This document shows positions 51,321-62,543 of a stretch of 64,000 nt of DNA, piece after piece. The notes under the pieces were generated by a model. That model saw only the letters and a program-made list of their open reading frames with translations. It did not search any database and was not told where the DNA came from. The stretch is from Aquibium oceanicum (GTDB lineage Bacteria > Pseudomonadota > Alphaproteobacteria > Rhizobiales > Rhizobiaceae): NCBI RefSeq assembly GCF_001889605.1, contig NZ_CP018171.1, positions 2,316,501 through 2,380,500 on the forward strand, written 5' to 3'. The position numbers and the translations under genes are program-made. Each line of letters begins with the position of its first letter. The stretch's first letter is position 1.

Positions 51321-52316
51321 TCACCGCCCCCGGCGCAGTGCCGCCTTCCAGCGCAGCGGATTTCCAAGCGCCATCTCCCTAAAAAACACGAACAGACCCG
51401 CGCCGGCGATGAGCACGATGCCGACCCAGGCGATCGCGTCCGGCCAGTCACCCCAGATCGCGATGCTCCAGAAGATCGCGAGCGGCATGGCGACGTATTC
51501 GAACGGCGCGATGAGCCCCGCCTGCGAGATCCGGTAGGCCTGACTGACGAGATAGCCGCCGACGGAGCCGATGAGGCCGATGCCGGCGAGCAGCAGGAGG
51601 TCCGATGCCGGCGGCCAGATCCAGGCGCGCAGCAGGAATTCGAGGTTGGCGCTGCCGGTACCGCTGAAGCGGCCGTCGCCGAACATCAGGCCGATCATGC
51701 CCGAGAACAGGATGAAGACGAAGTTCAGGTAGAAGGAGAGCGTCGAGGCCTTCTCCGTCACGCCGATCTTGCGGGTGGTGATCTGGAGCAGGGCATAGAA
51801 GAAGGCCGCGAAGAGCGGCAGGAGAGCCGCGTACTGGAAGGCGGAGCCGCCCGGCCGGATGACGATGACGACGCCCGCCAGCCCGGCCAGCACGGCGATC
51901 CAGCGGCGAGGGCCGACGGTCTCGCCCAAGAGCAGCACGGACAGCGCGGTGATGAACAGCGGCGAGACGAAATAGATCGCCGTCGCCTCTCCGAGCGGCA
52001 GGGTCGCCAGCCCGGTGTAGAAGGCCATGTTGGCGGTGACCACGATGGCGCCGCGAAGCGCGTGGAAACGCAGGCGACGGCTCAGGAGGCTCCGGTACGA
52101 CCCTTCGAGCGGCACGAAGACCGCCAGCGTGATGCAGATCGCGAACAGGCTGCGGAAGAAGGTGATCTCGTGCAGGGGATAATCGCCCGACAGCCATTTG
52201 ATGGCGACGTCGTTGAGCGAGAAGGCCGTCGCCGCGCCCATCGCACACAGGATGCCGGCGAGGTTTGTCGTGAACTGGCTATCCGCGCGCGCAGCGGCTT
52301 GCCGAGGGCCGGTCAC
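51321..52316 (-). CDS. DMT-superfamily transporter (EamA type)
   Basis: A 331-residue protein with ten predicted helices in two EamA repeats; LCAMGAATAFSLNDVAIKWL opens the first repeat, and the second begins around PLFAAFFYALLQITTRK. The family exports metabolites such as amino acids or drugs. No specificity can be read. It starts at ATG 52316 and has a 28-bp gap to the next gene upstream. Confidence 0.9.
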   Translation of the reverse strand: MTGPRQAAARADSQFTTNLAGILCAMGAATAFSLNDVAIKWLSGDYPLHEITFFRSLFAICITLAVFVPLEGSYRSLLSRRLRFHALRGAIVVTANMAFYTGLATLPLGEATAIYFVSPLFITALSVLLLGETVGPRRWIAVLAGLAGVVIVIRPGGSAFQYAALLPLFAAFFYALLQITTRKIGVTEKASTLSFYLNFVFILFSGMIGLMFGDGRFSGTGSANLEFLLRAWIWPPASDLLLLAGIGLIGSVGGYLVSQAYRISQAGLIAPFEYVAMPLAIFWSIAIWGDWPDAIAWVGIVLIAGAGLFVFFREMALGNPLRWKAALRRGR

Positions 52317-52344
52317 GCCGACGCTGCCGCGAGATATAGGCAGT

Positions 52345-52770
52345 TCATTGCACGTCCGTCTCTGCGCCCTGGGGATCCCATACGCGCACGGCCGTGCATT
52401 CGATCAGATGTTCGTTCAAGCCCGGGTCGCATTTGACCTCCGCCGCCTTCATCGCGGCTTCGCGCGTCTGCCAGCCGCAGCTGTATTCGTGCCAGTGCGG
52501 TCCCTCGCGGTGCTGCATGAAGACGTCGACGCTCCAGCCGGATGGGAAGCACCAGGCCACCCGCAGGCAGTCTCGCGCCTGCGCTCCGCTTTCCATGCAT
52601 TTTGCGCGCGCACAGGCGAAACCCGCGTCGGGATTGCCGGCCGTGCAGACTCCGCTGGACATCTCCGGCGCCTCGACGAAGGCGATGCCGACCGGTCCCT
52701 GGCCCTGGGCGGACGCGCCGGAAGAGAGGGCCAGCATCGCCGTGGCGGCGAATGCGAAGCGCGATACCAT
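52345..52770 (-). CDS. Secreted protein, possibly DUF4189-like
   Basis: A 141-residue protein with signal peptide MVSRFAFAATAMLALSSGAS and cleavage likely after SAQ. The mature part has six or more cysteines (GVCTAGNPDAGFACARAKCM, RDCLRVAWCF, YSCGWQTREAA), with paired spacing that recalls DUF4189 exported proteins. The assignment is tentative. It lies just upstream of the DMT transporter and divergently from the next acetyltransferase gene. Confidence 0.7.
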   Translation of the reverse strand: MVSRFAFAATAMLALSSGASAQGQGPVGIAFVEAPEMSSGVCTAGNPDAGFACARAKCMESGAQARDCLRVAWCFPSGWSVDVFMQHREGPHWHEYSCGWQTREAAMKAAEVKCDPGLNEHLIECTAVRVWDPQGAETDVQ

Positions 52771-52847
52771 CTCGAATTTCCTCTTTGCTGGAGCTAGAGC
52801 CGGGACGGCCCGGAGAACGGGGCGCACCATAGCCGGAGACAACAAAA

Positions 52848-53321
52848 TTGAAACAGCCGTCAGTCGTTCCCGTGATCCGTGAGGCGCGCGAGGAGGACGT
52901 CCGCTCGCTGGCCGCGCTCTTCGCCGACGATTCCATAGGCGGCCATGGCGATACGGTCGAGGAATCGGCCTATCCCTCCTATCTCGAGGCATTCCGCAGC
53001 ATCTCGGCCAGTCCCTGCGACACGCTGTTCGTCGCCGAACTCGACGGCGAAGTGGTCGGCACGTTCCAGACGACGCTGACCCGGATGATGACGGGGCAGG
53101 GGCGCCTGGTGATGACCGTCGAGGCGGTGCAGACCCGCGCCGACATCCGCGGGCGCGGCATCGGCGAAGCCATGATGCGGGCGGCGATTCGCATGGCGCG
53201 CGACGCGGGCGCGGGCCAGGTGCAGCTTTCCTCGAACATGCAGCGCGAAGCCGCGCACCGCTTCTACGAGCGGCTGGGCTTCGCACGCAGCCACTACGCC
53301 TTCAAGATGAAGCTCGGCTAG
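52848..53321 (+). CDS. GNAT-family N-acetyltransferase (TTG start)
   Basis: A 157-residue acetyltransferase. REAREEDVRSLAALFADDSI opens the domain, VEAVQTRADIRGRGIGEAMM is motif A, and SNMQREAAHRFYERLGFARS is motif B. The TTG at 52848 is 9 nt after GGAG and is preferred; a GTG at 52872 would shorten the N terminus. No neighbour indicates its substrate. Confidence 0.88.
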   Translation: MKQPSVVPVIREAREEDVRSLAALFADDSIGGHGDTVEESAYPSYLEAFRSISASPCDTLFVAELDGEVVGTFQTTLTRMMTGQGRLVMTVEAVQTRADIRGRGIGEAMMRAAIRMARDAGAGQVQLSSNMQREAAHRFYERLGFARSHYAFKMKLG

Positions 53322-53360
53322 GAAGCGGCTCGGGTCCCGTCCGTAGTCCGATGCCGCGTT

Positions 53361-54110
53361 CTAACGGCCGGCGACGTCGAGGAGGCGCGTGCGCTTCTTC
53401 AGGGTGCGCAGGAACAGGTAGAGCATCGCCCCGCCCGCCAGCGTGACCGTCCAGGTCGGGTCGACGCTTTCAGGATGCTCCGTCAGGTACTCGTGCAACT
53501 GGTCGACGAGGAAGAACGCGGCTACGATCGCGAAGAAGCCGGAATATTCTCGGCGCAGGACGTTGCGGACCGAGAACTGCAGGACCGGCGCGCGCCAGTC
53601 CTTGAGGCGCGGCAGGAAGACGGGCGTCTGCTTGGCCCAGGCAAGGTAGACCTCGCCGAACTTCGCCACCAGGAAGGCTTCCTCCGCCGCGATGATGCGC
53701 TCCAGATAGAGCCACAGGAACAGGCCCATGATGACGACCACGAAGACGTCCTGCGTGAAGGCGGCGATCGCCATGTAGATGACGGCGTTGCCGAGATAGA
53801 GCGGGTTGCGCGTCAGCGAATAGAGACCGGTGGTGTTGAGCGTTTCGGCGAGCTGGCCGCGCGTGTTGCGACCGGAGGTGCCGGCCGGCACATAGCCGAC
53901 GGTGACAGCCCTGATCGCAAGCCCGGCGAAGGCGAGCGCGATGCAGGCGGCCTCGTAGAGGGAGTCGACCAGGGACCCGAATTCGGCCTCGACCGCTTCC
54001 GGCCGGGTGAGGGCGACGAGGAACAGCGGAGCGAGCCCGAGAAGCAGGTAGCTTCGCCACCGGAACAGCCAGTTTCCCTGCCGTGCCATGAGATCGGAAA
54101 CCATGCGCAT
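53361..54110 (-). CDS. Isoprenylcysteine methyltransferase-like (ICMT/PEMT) membrane protein
   Basis: A 249-residue protein with about six helices. The family motif GLYSLTRNPLYLGNAVIYMA and the C-terminal VAKFGEVYLAWAKQTPVFLP, with the S-adenosylmethionine-binding region between, mark the ICMT/PEMT superfamily. An additional C-terminal helix pair (SGFFAIVAAFFLVDQLHEYL, TVTLAGGAMLYLFLRTLKKR) extends the usual length. Bacterial members methylate unknown lipids or amines. It is convergent with the preceding acetyltransferase. Confidence 0.85.
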   Translation of the reverse strand: MRMVSDLMARQGNWLFRWRSYLLLGLAPLFLVALTRPEAVEAEFGSLVDSLYEAACIALAFAGLAIRAVTVGYVPAGTSGRNTRGQLAETLNTTGLYSLTRNPLYLGNAVIYMAIAAFTQDVFVVVIMGLFLWLYLERIIAAEEAFLVAKFGEVYLAWAKQTPVFLPRLKDWRAPVLQFSVRNVLRREYSGFFAIVAAFFLVDQLHEYLTEHPESVDPTWTVTLAGGAMLYLFLRTLKKRTRLLDVAGR

Positions 54111-54306
54111 ATCCTCCGAAAATGCCGCACTGGAACAGATCATCGTCAATAGCGGCGCCATTGGGGCGCCTCGTTGATGCGCGTCAAGCATGACGCCGGT
54201 TTTCCGCGCAAGGAGAATGCGACGCCTGCGGAACCCTGCGCGACGCGCCCCTTGCGTTCGCGGTCGCCCGACGCCATAAGGCCACCATGCCTTCGCGAGG
54301 TATCCG

Positions 54307-54705
54307 ATGAAGAAGTTTCTCCTGCAGCTGTTCACCTGGTGGCACGGCCAGACCCTCGGCACGCGTTTCCACACGTGGCGGAACGGAACCTTCGTCGGCA
54401 AGGACGACGAGGGCAACATGTACTACGAGGGCGGCACGGACTCCGAAGGCCGCGCGCGCCGCTGGGTGATCTACAACGGTGTGTCGGAGGCGACCCGGAT
54501 CCCGCCGGGCTGGTATGGCTGGATGCATCACCGCGTCGACACGCCACCGCCGGCGGAGGACTACAAGCCGCGCGAGTGGCAGAAGCCGCACGAGCCGAAT
54601 CACACCGGCACCTGGAAGGCCTATCGTCCGAAGGGCTCGGTGCTGCGCCCCGGCGACCGGCCGCACGTGACCGGAGATTACGACGCCTGGACGCCGGGCG
54701 GCTGA
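54307..54705 (+). CDS. NDUFA12-like NADH:ubiquinone oxidoreductase accessory subunit
   Basis: A 132-residue protein with the NDUFA12/B17.2 signature: FTWWHGQTLGTRFHTWRNG, FVGKDDEGNMYYEGG and RRWVIYNGVSEATRIPPGWY, then GWMHHRVDTPP. The family is an accessory subunit or assembly factor of complex I shared by alphaproteobacteria and mitochondria. It is located away from the nuo operon, as usual. The DUF2155 gene follows after about 120 bp in the same direction. Confidence 0.95.
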   Translation: MKKFLLQLFTWWHGQTLGTRFHTWRNGTFVGKDDEGNMYYEGGTDSEGRARRWVIYNGVSEATRIPPGWYGWMHHRVDTPPPAEDYKPREWQKPHEPNHTGTWKAYRPKGSVLRPGDRPHVTGDYDAWTPGG

Positions 54706-54823
54706 CGCTCGCCGCCAAGACGGTTTACTTGTCGCCACAATCCTTGGTTAACCGGATGTTGATCGGGCGCGGCCATCATGGCGGCGCTCGCAGATGTCGC
54801 GCAGAGGATACGGTCGGAAGCTC

Positions 54824-55324
54824 ATGACACAGACGGCATTCTCGTCCCTGTTGCGCTCGCTCGGCTGTGTCGCCGTCGTGTCGGTCCTGACGGGGGTCGC
54901 TCCGGCGCAGTCGATCACCATCCAGGAGAATTTCCCCGCATCGAGCGAGAGCGAGACGGCGGCAGAGCCCGCGCCGCCCGCGCGGATCACCAATCCGGTG
55001 GCGGAGTTCACCGGGATCGACAAGATCACCGGGCGCATCATCAATTTCGACGTCTATGTCGACGAGACGGTCCAGTTCGGCGCCCTCCAGGTGACGCCGC
55101 GGGTGTGCTATTCCAGCCCCGACACGGCGGAATCGAAGACCGATTCCTTCGTCGAGGTCGACGAGATCACGCTCGACCGCAAGATACGGCGGATCTTCTC
55201 GGGCTGGATGTTCGCCGAAAGCCCCGGCCTCAACGCCGTTGAGCACGCCGTCTACGACGTCTGGCTGAAGGACTGCAAGCAGGAGTCCGAAGTGCCGGCG
55301 CCGGAGGCCGCGAGCGCGGACTGA
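54824..55324 (+). CDS. DUF2155 domain-containing exported protein
   Basis: A 166-residue protein. From ATG 54824 it begins MTQTAFSSLLRSLGCVAVVS, a signal peptide, with cleavage near APAQS. The conserved block is GIDKITGRIINFDVYVDETV, QFGALQVTPRVCYSSP and GWMFAESPGLNAVEHAVYDV. The family is alphaproteobacterial and uncharacterised. The order NDUFA12, DUF2155, then convergent aat-accC-accB is, to my knowledge, conserved in Hyphomicrobiales. An ATG at 54794 would add ten residues. Confidence 0.9.
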   Translation: MTQTAFSSLLRSLGCVAVVSVLTGVAPAQSITIQENFPASSESETAAEPAPPARITNPVAEFTGIDKITGRIINFDVYVDETVQFGALQVTPRVCYSSPDTAESKTDSFVEVDEITLDRKIRRIFSGWMFAESPGLNAVEHAVYDVWLKDCKQESEVPAPEAASAD

Positions 55325-55328
55325 CGGC

Positions 55329-55946
55329 TTAGGGGCTGAACGTCGCCTCGCCCTCGATCGCCGCCGCCAGCATCCGTTCGTAGCGCCGCCGCGGCACGTC
55401 GACGGCGCCGAAGCGCTTCAGGTGCTCGGTCGTGAACTGCGTGTCGAGCAGGATGAAGCCGCGTTCGCGCAGGCGTTCGACCAGCGCCACGAGGCAGACC
55501 TTGGAGGCGTCGGGTTCGCGCGAGAACATGCTTTCCCCGAAGAAGGTGCGCCCCAGCGTCACGCCGTAGAGGCCGCCGACGAGCCGTTCGCCAACCCGCG
55601 CCTCGACCGTGTGGCAGTGCCCCCGTTCGAAGAGTTGCGCGTAGGCCTCGCGGATCGGTGCGTTGATCCAGGTGCTGGGGCGGCCCTGACGCGCCTCGGC
55701 GCAACCTTCGATCACTCCGTCGAAATCGCGGTCGAAATCGATGGCGAAAAGACCCTTGCGGATGGTCTTGCGCAAGCTGTTCGGCACGTGGAAATCGTCG
55801 AGCGGGATGATGCCGCGTATTTCGGGCCGGACCCAGAAGACCTCCGGATCGTCGGCACTCTCGGCCATCGGGAAGACGCCCGTCGAGTAGGCCTTGAGCA
55901 ACAGGTCCGGCGGAATTCGGTAGCCGGGTGCGAAGGGGCGTTCCAT
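55329..55946 (-). CDS. aat: Leucyl/phenylalanyl-tRNA--protein transferase
   Basis: A 205-residue enzyme. Family landmarks are [57 protein letters not shown] and [20 protein letters not shown], then [16 protein letters not shown]. It adds Leu or Phe to N-terminal Lys or Arg, marking proteins for ClpAP under the N-end rule. It starts 14 bp after the accC stop and is part of that operon. Confidence 0.96.
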   Translation of the reverse strand: MERPFAPGYRIPPDLLLKAYSTGVFPMAESADDPEVFWVRPEIRGIIPLDDFHVPNSLRKTIRKGLFAIDFDRDFDGVIEGCAEARQGRPSTWINAPIREAYAQLFERGHCHTVEARVGERLVGGLYGVTLGRTFFGESMFSREPDASKVCLVALVERLRERGFILLDTQFTTEHLKRFGAVDVPRRRYERMLAAAIEGEATFSP

Positions 55947-55960
55947 CGCGGAACCTTCGG

Positions 55961-57304
<1,344 letters not shown>

Positions 57305-57311
57305 GCGACCC

Positions 57312-57779
57312 CTACTCGATCACGACGAGCGGTTCGCCATACTCGACCGGCTGGGTGTCCTCGAAGAGGATCTGCGTCACGGTGCCCGCGCGCGGCGACG
57401 GAATCTGGTTCATCGTCTTCATCGCCTCGATGATGAGCAGCGTCTGGCCCTCGCGCACCTTCTGGCCGATCTCGACGAAGGGAGGAGAGCCGGGCGAGGG
57501 GGCGGCGTAGGCGGTGCCGACCATGGGCGAGGGGACGATCTTGTCGGAGGGCGGAGCAGGCGTGGTCGCGGCGGGGGCGACCTGTGACGCGCCGGAGGGA
57601 CGCTCCTGGTACTGCGGCGCCGGTGCATTGGCGAACGCGTGAATGGGAGCGTTCTGGCGCGAGACCCGAACGCGCAGATCGCCTTGCTCGACCTCGATTT
57701 CCGAGAGGTTCGTCTCGTTCAGGATGCCTGCGAGATCTCTGATGAGCTGCTGGTCCACGACGGGGTTCTTTGTCGCCAT
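57312..57779 (-). CDS. accB: Acetyl-CoA carboxylase, biotin carboxyl carrier protein
   Basis: A 155-residue BCCP. The N-terminal part ([20 protein letters not shown]) is typical, a Pro/Ala-rich linker spans about 44-78, and the biotinyl domain ends with [11 protein letters not shown], Lys121 being the biotin site. The ATG at 57779 follows GGAACGAACGTTCG. It is first in the accB-accC-aat operon. On the minus strand, TATAGA near 57930 is a plausible -10. Confidence 0.97.
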   Translation of the reverse strand: MATKNPVVDQQLIRDLAGILNETNLSEIEVEQGDLRVRVSRQNAPIHAFANAPAPQYQERPSGASQVAPAATTPAPPSDKIVPSPMVGTAYAAPSPGSPPFVEIGQKVREGQTLLIIEAMKTMNQIPSPRAGTVTQILFEDTQPVEYGEPLVVIE

Positions 57780-57954
57780 CGAACGTTCGTTCCTTCCAAA
57801 CTTGTCGCGCCGCGCCCGCGAGGCCACCGACGGTCTTCCCCCGGACGCGGTGGGAACCGCCCACGTGGCACGCCGGTCGCGAGGCTCGCTGGAGCCGTGC
57901 GCGACCGCTATGACGCGGCGGGACCCTCTATAGTAGCCATAGGACTCAAGCGAA

Positions 57955-57981
57955 AGAGCGCAAGTGCCCATCTTGCGCTCT
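57955..57981 (-). terminator. Intrinsic terminator downstream of the DsbA-like gene
   Basis: AGAGCGCAAG-TGCCCAT-CTTGCGCTCT is a perfect 10-bp stem with a 7-nt loop, 38 bp after the DsbA-like stop. On the minus strand it runs into CTTTCGCTTG. It separates the protease/DsbA pair from accB. Confidence 0.65.
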
Positions 57982-58018
57982 ACACAGCCTTCGAGGGGTG
58001 AACGCCGCGGCAGGCGCC

Positions 58019-58813
58019 TCAGCAGGTCGCCTCGCCGCACTGTTCGAGATTGGCGACCTTCTCTTCCAGCACCTGCCGGCCGAGCGCGCCGTAGATGACT
58101 TCCTCGCCCACCACGTAGGAAGGAGTGCCGGAGATGCCGAGCTGGTTCGCGAGTTCGTAGGTCTTGCCGAAGGTCTCGTTGATGGCCGGGTCTTCCATGG
58201 CCTCGCGCATCGCCGCCTCGTCGGCGCCTAGCGACAAAGCGATCTTCATCGCGCTGTCTTCGTCCGCCTTGGCGGCGCCGCCCAGCAGTTCCGCATGGAA
58301 CTCGCCGTACTTTTCCGGCATCAGCTTGTGAAAGGCCATCGAGACCACGTGCGCCTGCATCGAATCAGGCCCGAGGATGGGGAATTCCTTGAGCACGAAG
58401 CGCACGTCCGGATTGGCCTCGGTCATGGCCAGCATGTCGCCCATCGCCCGTTTGCAGTAGCCGCAATTGTAGTCGAAGAACTCGACCAGCGTGTATTTGG
58501 CCTCTGGATTCCCGTAGATGCCGTCGTGCTCGGACGAGAAGATGTGCTCGTTGGCGGCCCGGATCGTCTCCAGCTGCGCGACGCGCTGCTCTTCCTTCTG
58601 CTTGGCTTCGAGTGCCGCCTGCGCTTCGAGCAGCACTTCCGGATTGGTGAGGAGGTAGTCGCGGATGATCGCTTCGATCGCCGCGCGGTCCATGGAGGCG
58701 GGCGCGACCGTTTCCTGCGCCAGGACGGGTTGCGGACCAGCCGCGAAGCCGGAGATGGCAATCGCCGCCGCGACGGCGACCCCCGCGACGCTGAAACCGA
58801 GAAACTTCCTCAT
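58019..58813 (-). CDS. DsbA-family thiol:disulfide oxidoreductase
   Basis: A 264-residue periplasmic thioredoxin-fold protein. The signal peptide covers about 1-33 ([20 protein letters not shown]). An N-terminal helical extension ([20 protein letters not shown]) as in ScsC/Com1-type proteins precedes the active site CGYC (Cys117-Cys120) in [13 protein letters not shown]. The cis-Pro motif is SGTPSYVVG. Two further residues end with a terminal Cys. It is 28 bp downstream of the M48 protease gene, so the two likely form an envelope-quality operon. Confidence 0.94.
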   Translation of the reverse strand: MRKFLGFSVAGVAVAAAIAISGFAAGPQPVLAQETVAPASMDRAAIEAIIRDYLLTNPEVLLEAQAALEAKQKEEQRVAQLETIRAANEHIFSSEHDGIYGNPEAKYTLVEFFDYNCGYCKRAMGDMLAMTEANPDVRFVLKEFPILGPDSMQAHVVSMAFHKLMPEKYGEFHAELLGGAAKADEDSAMKIALSLGADEAAMREAMEDPAINETFGKTYELANQLGISGTPSYVVGEEVIYGALGRQVLEEKVANLEQCGEATC

Positions 58814-58841
58814 GGTCACCCTTTCCGGCCGGAGCCGCCCG

Positions 58842-60245
58842 TCATTTGCGCGGCGGCTTCATGTTGATGATGTCCTGGGCGCGGACCCAACCCGGGGCGC
58901 CCGTCTTGAATTTCTGCTGCGCGCGCGCGGCGAAGATGCGCGCTTCCTTGTAGGAAGCGGAATAGAAGTGAGCTTCCGCGGTCGCCAGTTCGGCTTCGCC
59001 GACGTCTCCCAGGCGGCCATAGGCCTGTGCCAGGTGGAAGTAGGCGTCGGGATTGTCGCCGTCCGGGCGCAGGGCTTCCCTGATTTCCTTCACCGCCTGC
59101 CGGATGGCTTTCTCGTCGCCGGTGGCGATCAGCGCCTTGCCGCGCTGGATCTGGATGAGATCGGGCTTGCCCGGCGCGAGCGACAGCGCCGCCGAATAGG
59201 CTTTCGCGGCCTCCGATGGCTTGTTGGCGCGCATCAGGATCTCGCCGCGTATCTCGTGGAAATACGGGTTCTTCGGGTAGTCCTTCAGCAGCGCGTCCAC
59301 CTTTGCCAGGGCATTCGCCGGGCTGCCGCGCAGATGCGTGTTGACGACGTCGGCATACCGCGCCGGCAGGCCGACCGGATCGTAGCGGAACAGCCGCGCC
59401 GTGGCGTTCGGTCCTTCGGTGTAGGCGGCGATCTTGGCGCGCATCAGGTCGTGGCGCGCCTGCAGCGAGGCGGCGTCCTTGTTGCCGAAGTACGGGCTCT
59501 CGCGGGCGACGACTTCGAGATTGGCGATGCGCTCGCGCGGCATCGGGTGGCTGACCTGATACGGGTCGATCCGCGCGCCCGAAAGCGCGAGCGCGCTGGC
59601 GAAGCGGCTGAAGGTCTTCAGCATGCCCTCCGCCGACTGGCCCGTCTTGCGCAGATACTCGAGCGCCGAGCGGTCGGCGGCCAGTTCCTCGGTCCGCTGG
59701 TAGCCGAGCAGGCTCCGCCGCGCGATTTCCGCTCCGCCCATGGCGATACCGGCACCCGACTGCGCGATGCCGCCACTGTTGGCGAGCGCCCCGCCGACGG
59801 TCGCGCCGAGGCCTAGCAGCGTCGCCACGACCGCCATGGTCTGGGCCCGGGCCAGCTGGTCGCGCAGCCGCTCCTGATGTCCGCCCGCCAGATGACCGGC
59901 CTCGTGGGCGATCACGCCGATGATCTCGCTAGGAGTCTCTGCGGTCAGCAGAGCACCGGTGTTGATGAACATGCGGCGGCCGGCAACGAAGGCGTTGAAG
60001 CTCGGGTCGTTCACGAGCACGATGTCGACGCCGGCCTTCTGCAAGCCGGCCGCCGCGAAGATCGGCTTGGCATAGTCGCGCAGCAAGGTCTCGATCTCCG
60101 CATCGCGCACGATCGGCAGCGATCGCTGCTGGGCCTGCGCCGCGACCGGCGCGCCCGCCACCAGTTGCAGAACCGCCAGCGATGTGGCTACTCCGCGCAA
60201 GGAACGGCCGGCGAACCGCGAGATCGATTTCAGGAGCAGAGACAT
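58842..60245 (-). CDS. BepA-like M48 metalloprotease with TPR repeats
   Basis: A 467-residue periplasmic protease. The signal peptide spans about 1-39. The zinc motif HEAGH is at 114-118 (IGVIAHEAGHLAGGHQERL), with the third ligand Glu in RTEELAADRSALEYL (about 187). TPR-like helices occupy about 300-460 (RGEILMRANKPSEAAKAYSA, AYFHLAQAYGRLGDVGEAEL). In E. coli BepA assembles or degrades the LPS translocon component LptD; the same envelope-maintenance role is inferred here. Confidence 0.94.
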   Translation of the reverse strand: MSLLLKSISRFAGRSLRGVATSLAVLQLVAGAPVAAQAQQRSLPIVRDAEIETLLRDYAKPIFAAAGLQKAGVDIVLVNDPSFNAFVAGRRMFINTGALLTAETPSEIIGVIAHEAGHLAGGHQERLRDQLARAQTMAVVATLLGLGATVGGALANSGGIAQSGAGIAMGGAEIARRSLLGYQRTEELAADRSALEYLRKTGQSAEGMLKTFSRFASALALSGARIDPYQVSHPMPRERIANLEVVARESPYFGNKDAASLQARHDLMRAKIAAYTEGPNATARLFRYDPVGLPARYADVVNTHLRGSPANALAKVDALLKDYPKNPYFHEIRGEILMRANKPSEAAKAYSAALSLAPGKPDLIQIQRGKALIATGDEKAIRQAVKEIREALRPDGDNPDAYFHLAQAYGRLGDVGEAELATAEAHFYSASYKEARIFAARAQQKFKTGAPGWVRAQDIINMKPPRK

Positions 60246-60375
60246 TGCGCAACTCGTAGACGAGCTTGTCGGGCGGTGGAAGGCATGGCTGCCTTTTTCA
60301 TGGTTTTGTGATCCGCACGGCAATCCGGCAATTCTACGGCGCCGGTGCGAGTCGGCACGCCAGGGACAGGAATGG

Positions 60376-61530
60376 ATGAAAGCGACGATATCAAGACGCA
60401 GCGACATCGAGCCGTTCCACGCGATGGACGTGCTGGCGGAGGCCAACCGGCTGAAGTCCGCCGGCATACCCGTGATCTCGATGGCCGTCGGCCAGCCTTC
60501 CGATCCCGCGCCGCGGCCTGTGCGCGAGGCCGCCGCGCAGGCCGCGCGCGAGGGCAGGATCGGCTACACCGATGCGTCCGGGCTGATGTCGCTGCGGCAG
60601 GCGATCGCGCGGCACTATCTCGATCACTACGGTGTCGAGGTTCCCGCTGACCGGATCGTCGCGACGACCGGCTCGTCCGCGGCGTTCAACCTGGCATTCC
60701 TCGCCATGTTCGACGCGGGCGACCGCGTCGCCATCACCGCGCCCGGCTATCCGGCCTACCGCAACATCCTGAAGGTACTCGGAATCGAGGCGGTCGAGAT
60801 CGATCTCGCTGGCGACGGCTACCTGACGGCGAGGCATCTGGAGGAGGCGCATCGGTCGTGGCCGTTCAAGGGGCTCCTCTTCGCCAGCCCCGCCAACCCG
60901 ACCGGCTCGGTCATCCCGCGTGACGAGATCGTCCGCATCCTGCGGACGGCCGAAGACCTCGGCGTCTCCGTCATTTCGGACGAAATCTACCATCGGCTCG
61001 CCTACGAGCAGCCCGATACGACGGCGCTGGCGATCGACCCGGACACCGTGGTGATCAACTCCTTCTCGAAATACTACTGCATGACCGGGTGGCGGATCGG
61101 CTGGATGGTCCTGCCTAAAGAGCTGCTGCGGCCGGTCGAACGGATCCAGCAGAGCCTCTACATCTCGGCGCCGGAGCTGTCGCAGTACGCGGCCATCCGC
61201 GCCTTCGAGGGGACCGGCGAACTCGAGGCGGTTAAGGCGCGCTACGCACAGAGCCGAAAGATGCTGCTCGAACGCCTCCCGAAGCTCGGCTTCGGCATCG
61301 CGGCTCCGCCGGACGGCGCCTTCTACGCCTATTGCGACGTGTCGCGGCACACCAACGACAGCATGGACTTCGCCCGCCGCATGATCGCCGAGGCGCATGT
61401 CGCGGCGACGCCGGGCCATGACTTCGACCCCGTGAACGGCCACCGGACCATGCGCTTCTCCTATGCCGGCTCGCCCGCCGACATGGTGGAAGCCATGGAC
61501 CGGCTGGAACGCTGGCTGGGGCGGGCCTGA
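60376..61530 (+). CDS. Class I/II pyridoxal-phosphate aminotransferase
   Basis: A 384-residue fold type I enzyme. Substrate and cofactor motifs are [20 protein letters not shown] and [27 protein letters not shown] follows, with the PLP lysine in [16 protein letters not shown] at about 232. It resembles aspartate/tyrosine-type aminotransferases; specificity is not determinable. It starts at ATG 60376 ([18 protein letters not shown]) and ends two bases before the glutaminase gene, forming an amino-acid metabolism pair. Confidence 0.94.
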   Translation: MKATISRRSDIEPFHAMDVLAEANRLKSAGIPVISMAVGQPSDPAPRPVREAAAQAAREGRIGYTDASGLMSLRQAIARHYLDHYGVEVPADRIVATTGSSAAFNLAFLAMFDAGDRVAITAPGYPAYRNILKVLGIEAVEIDLAGDGYLTARHLEEAHRSWPFKGLLFASPANPTGSVIPRDEIVRILRTAEDLGVSVISDEIYHRLAYEQPDTTALAIDPDTVVINSFSKYYCMTGWRIGWMVLPKELLRPVERIQQSLYISAPELSQYAAIRAFEGTGELEAVKARYAQSRKMLLERLPKLGFGIAAPPDGAFYAYCDVSRHTNDSMDFARRMIAEAHVAATPGHDFDPVNGHRTMRFSYAGSPADMVEAMDRLERWLGRA

Positions 61531-61532
61531 CC

Positions 61533-62462
61533 ATGGCGGAGATCGAAACGGCGCTGGCGCAGGTCGCCGCCGAAATGGCGGAGGCCAGGGATCGCGGCTC
61601 GGTCGCGACCTATATCCCGCAACTCGGCAAGGTCGATCCGCAGCGATTCGGCATTGCGGTTGCCATGAACGACGGGCGCGTGTTCGCTGAGGGCGACGCC
61701 GACGAGCCCTTCTCGATCCAGAGCGTCTCGAAGGTCTTCACCCTGACGCTTGCACTGGGGAAGATCGGCGATTCGCTGTGGCAGCGCGTCGGCCGCGAAC
61801 CGTCGGGCAACCCGTTCAACTCGATCGTGCAGCTCGAGCACGAGCACGGGATACCGCGCAACCCGTTCGTCAACGCGGGCGCGATCGTCGTCACCGACGT
61901 GCTTCTGGCGGGCCATCAGCCGCGCGAGGCGATCGGCGAGATCCTGCGCTTCGTGCAGTTCCTGTGCGACGACGACAGCGTTTACATCGACCGGTCGGTC
62001 GCGGCCTCGGAGCAGGCGACCGGCTTTCGCAACTACGCGCTCGCCAACTACATGCGCTCCTTCGGCAATCTCACCCATGCGCCGGAGATGGCGCTCGGGG
62101 TCTACTTCCACCACTGCGCCTTCGCCATGACCTGCCGTCAGCTCGCGCTGGCGGGCCGCTACCTCGCCAATGGCGGGCGTCATTCCGGAACCGGCCACAC
62201 GGTGATCTCGACGGAACGCGCACGGCGCATCAATGCCCTGATGCTGACCTGCGGCCACTATGACGGATCGGGCGAGTTCGCATTCCGCGTCGGCATTCCC
62301 GGCAAGAGCGGGGTCGGCGGCGGCATTCTCGCGGTGGTGCCCGGCGTCGCCTCCATCGCGGTCTGGTCGCCGGGGCTGAACGCCAACGGCAACTCCAAGC
62401 TCGGCTCGCTGGCGCTGGAGAGGCTGGCGAAGGTCATGAACTGGTCGGTCTTCGCGCCCTGA
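61533..62462 (+). CDS. glsA: Glutaminase A
   Basis: A 309-residue glutaminase of the serine beta-lactamase-like fold. The catalytic Ser64 and Lys67 are in [32 protein letters not shown] and [11 protein letters not shown] follow, and [20 protein letters not shown] lies near the C terminus. It hydrolyses glutamine to glutamate and ammonia in the cytoplasm. It is likely co-transcribed with the aminotransferase, which could use the glutamate formed. Length is standard. Confidence 0.97.
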   Translation: MAEIETALAQVAAEMAEARDRGSVATYIPQLGKVDPQRFGIAVAMNDGRVFAEGDADEPFSIQSVSKVFTLTLALGKIGDSLWQRVGREPSGNPFNSIVQLEHEHGIPRNPFVNAGAIVVTDVLLAGHQPREAIGEILRFVQFLCDDDSVYIDRSVAASEQATGFRNYALANYMRSFGNLTHAPEMALGVYFHHCAFAMTCRQLALAGRYLANGGRHSGTGHTVISTERARRINALMLTCGHYDGSGEFAFRVGIPGKSGVGGGILAVVPGVASIAVWSPGLNANGNSKLGSLALERLAKVMNWSVFAP

Positions 62463-62493
62463 AAAGGGGAGTATCGATCGCCGAAACGGAAAG

Positions 62494-62520
62494 GGGCGCC
62501 GGATGTGATCCGGCGCCCCA
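62494..62520. terminator. Bidirectional terminator between glsA and rne
   Basis: GGGGCGCCGGAT-GTG-ATCCGGCGCCCC is a perfect 12-bp stem with a 3-nt loop between convergent genes. On the minus strand it is followed by TTTCCGTTTCGG, and on the plus strand by ATGTCATTTCC. It is probably shared by both genes. Confidence 0.7.
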
Positions 62521-62543
62521 TGTCATTTCCGCAGGAGAAGCTT

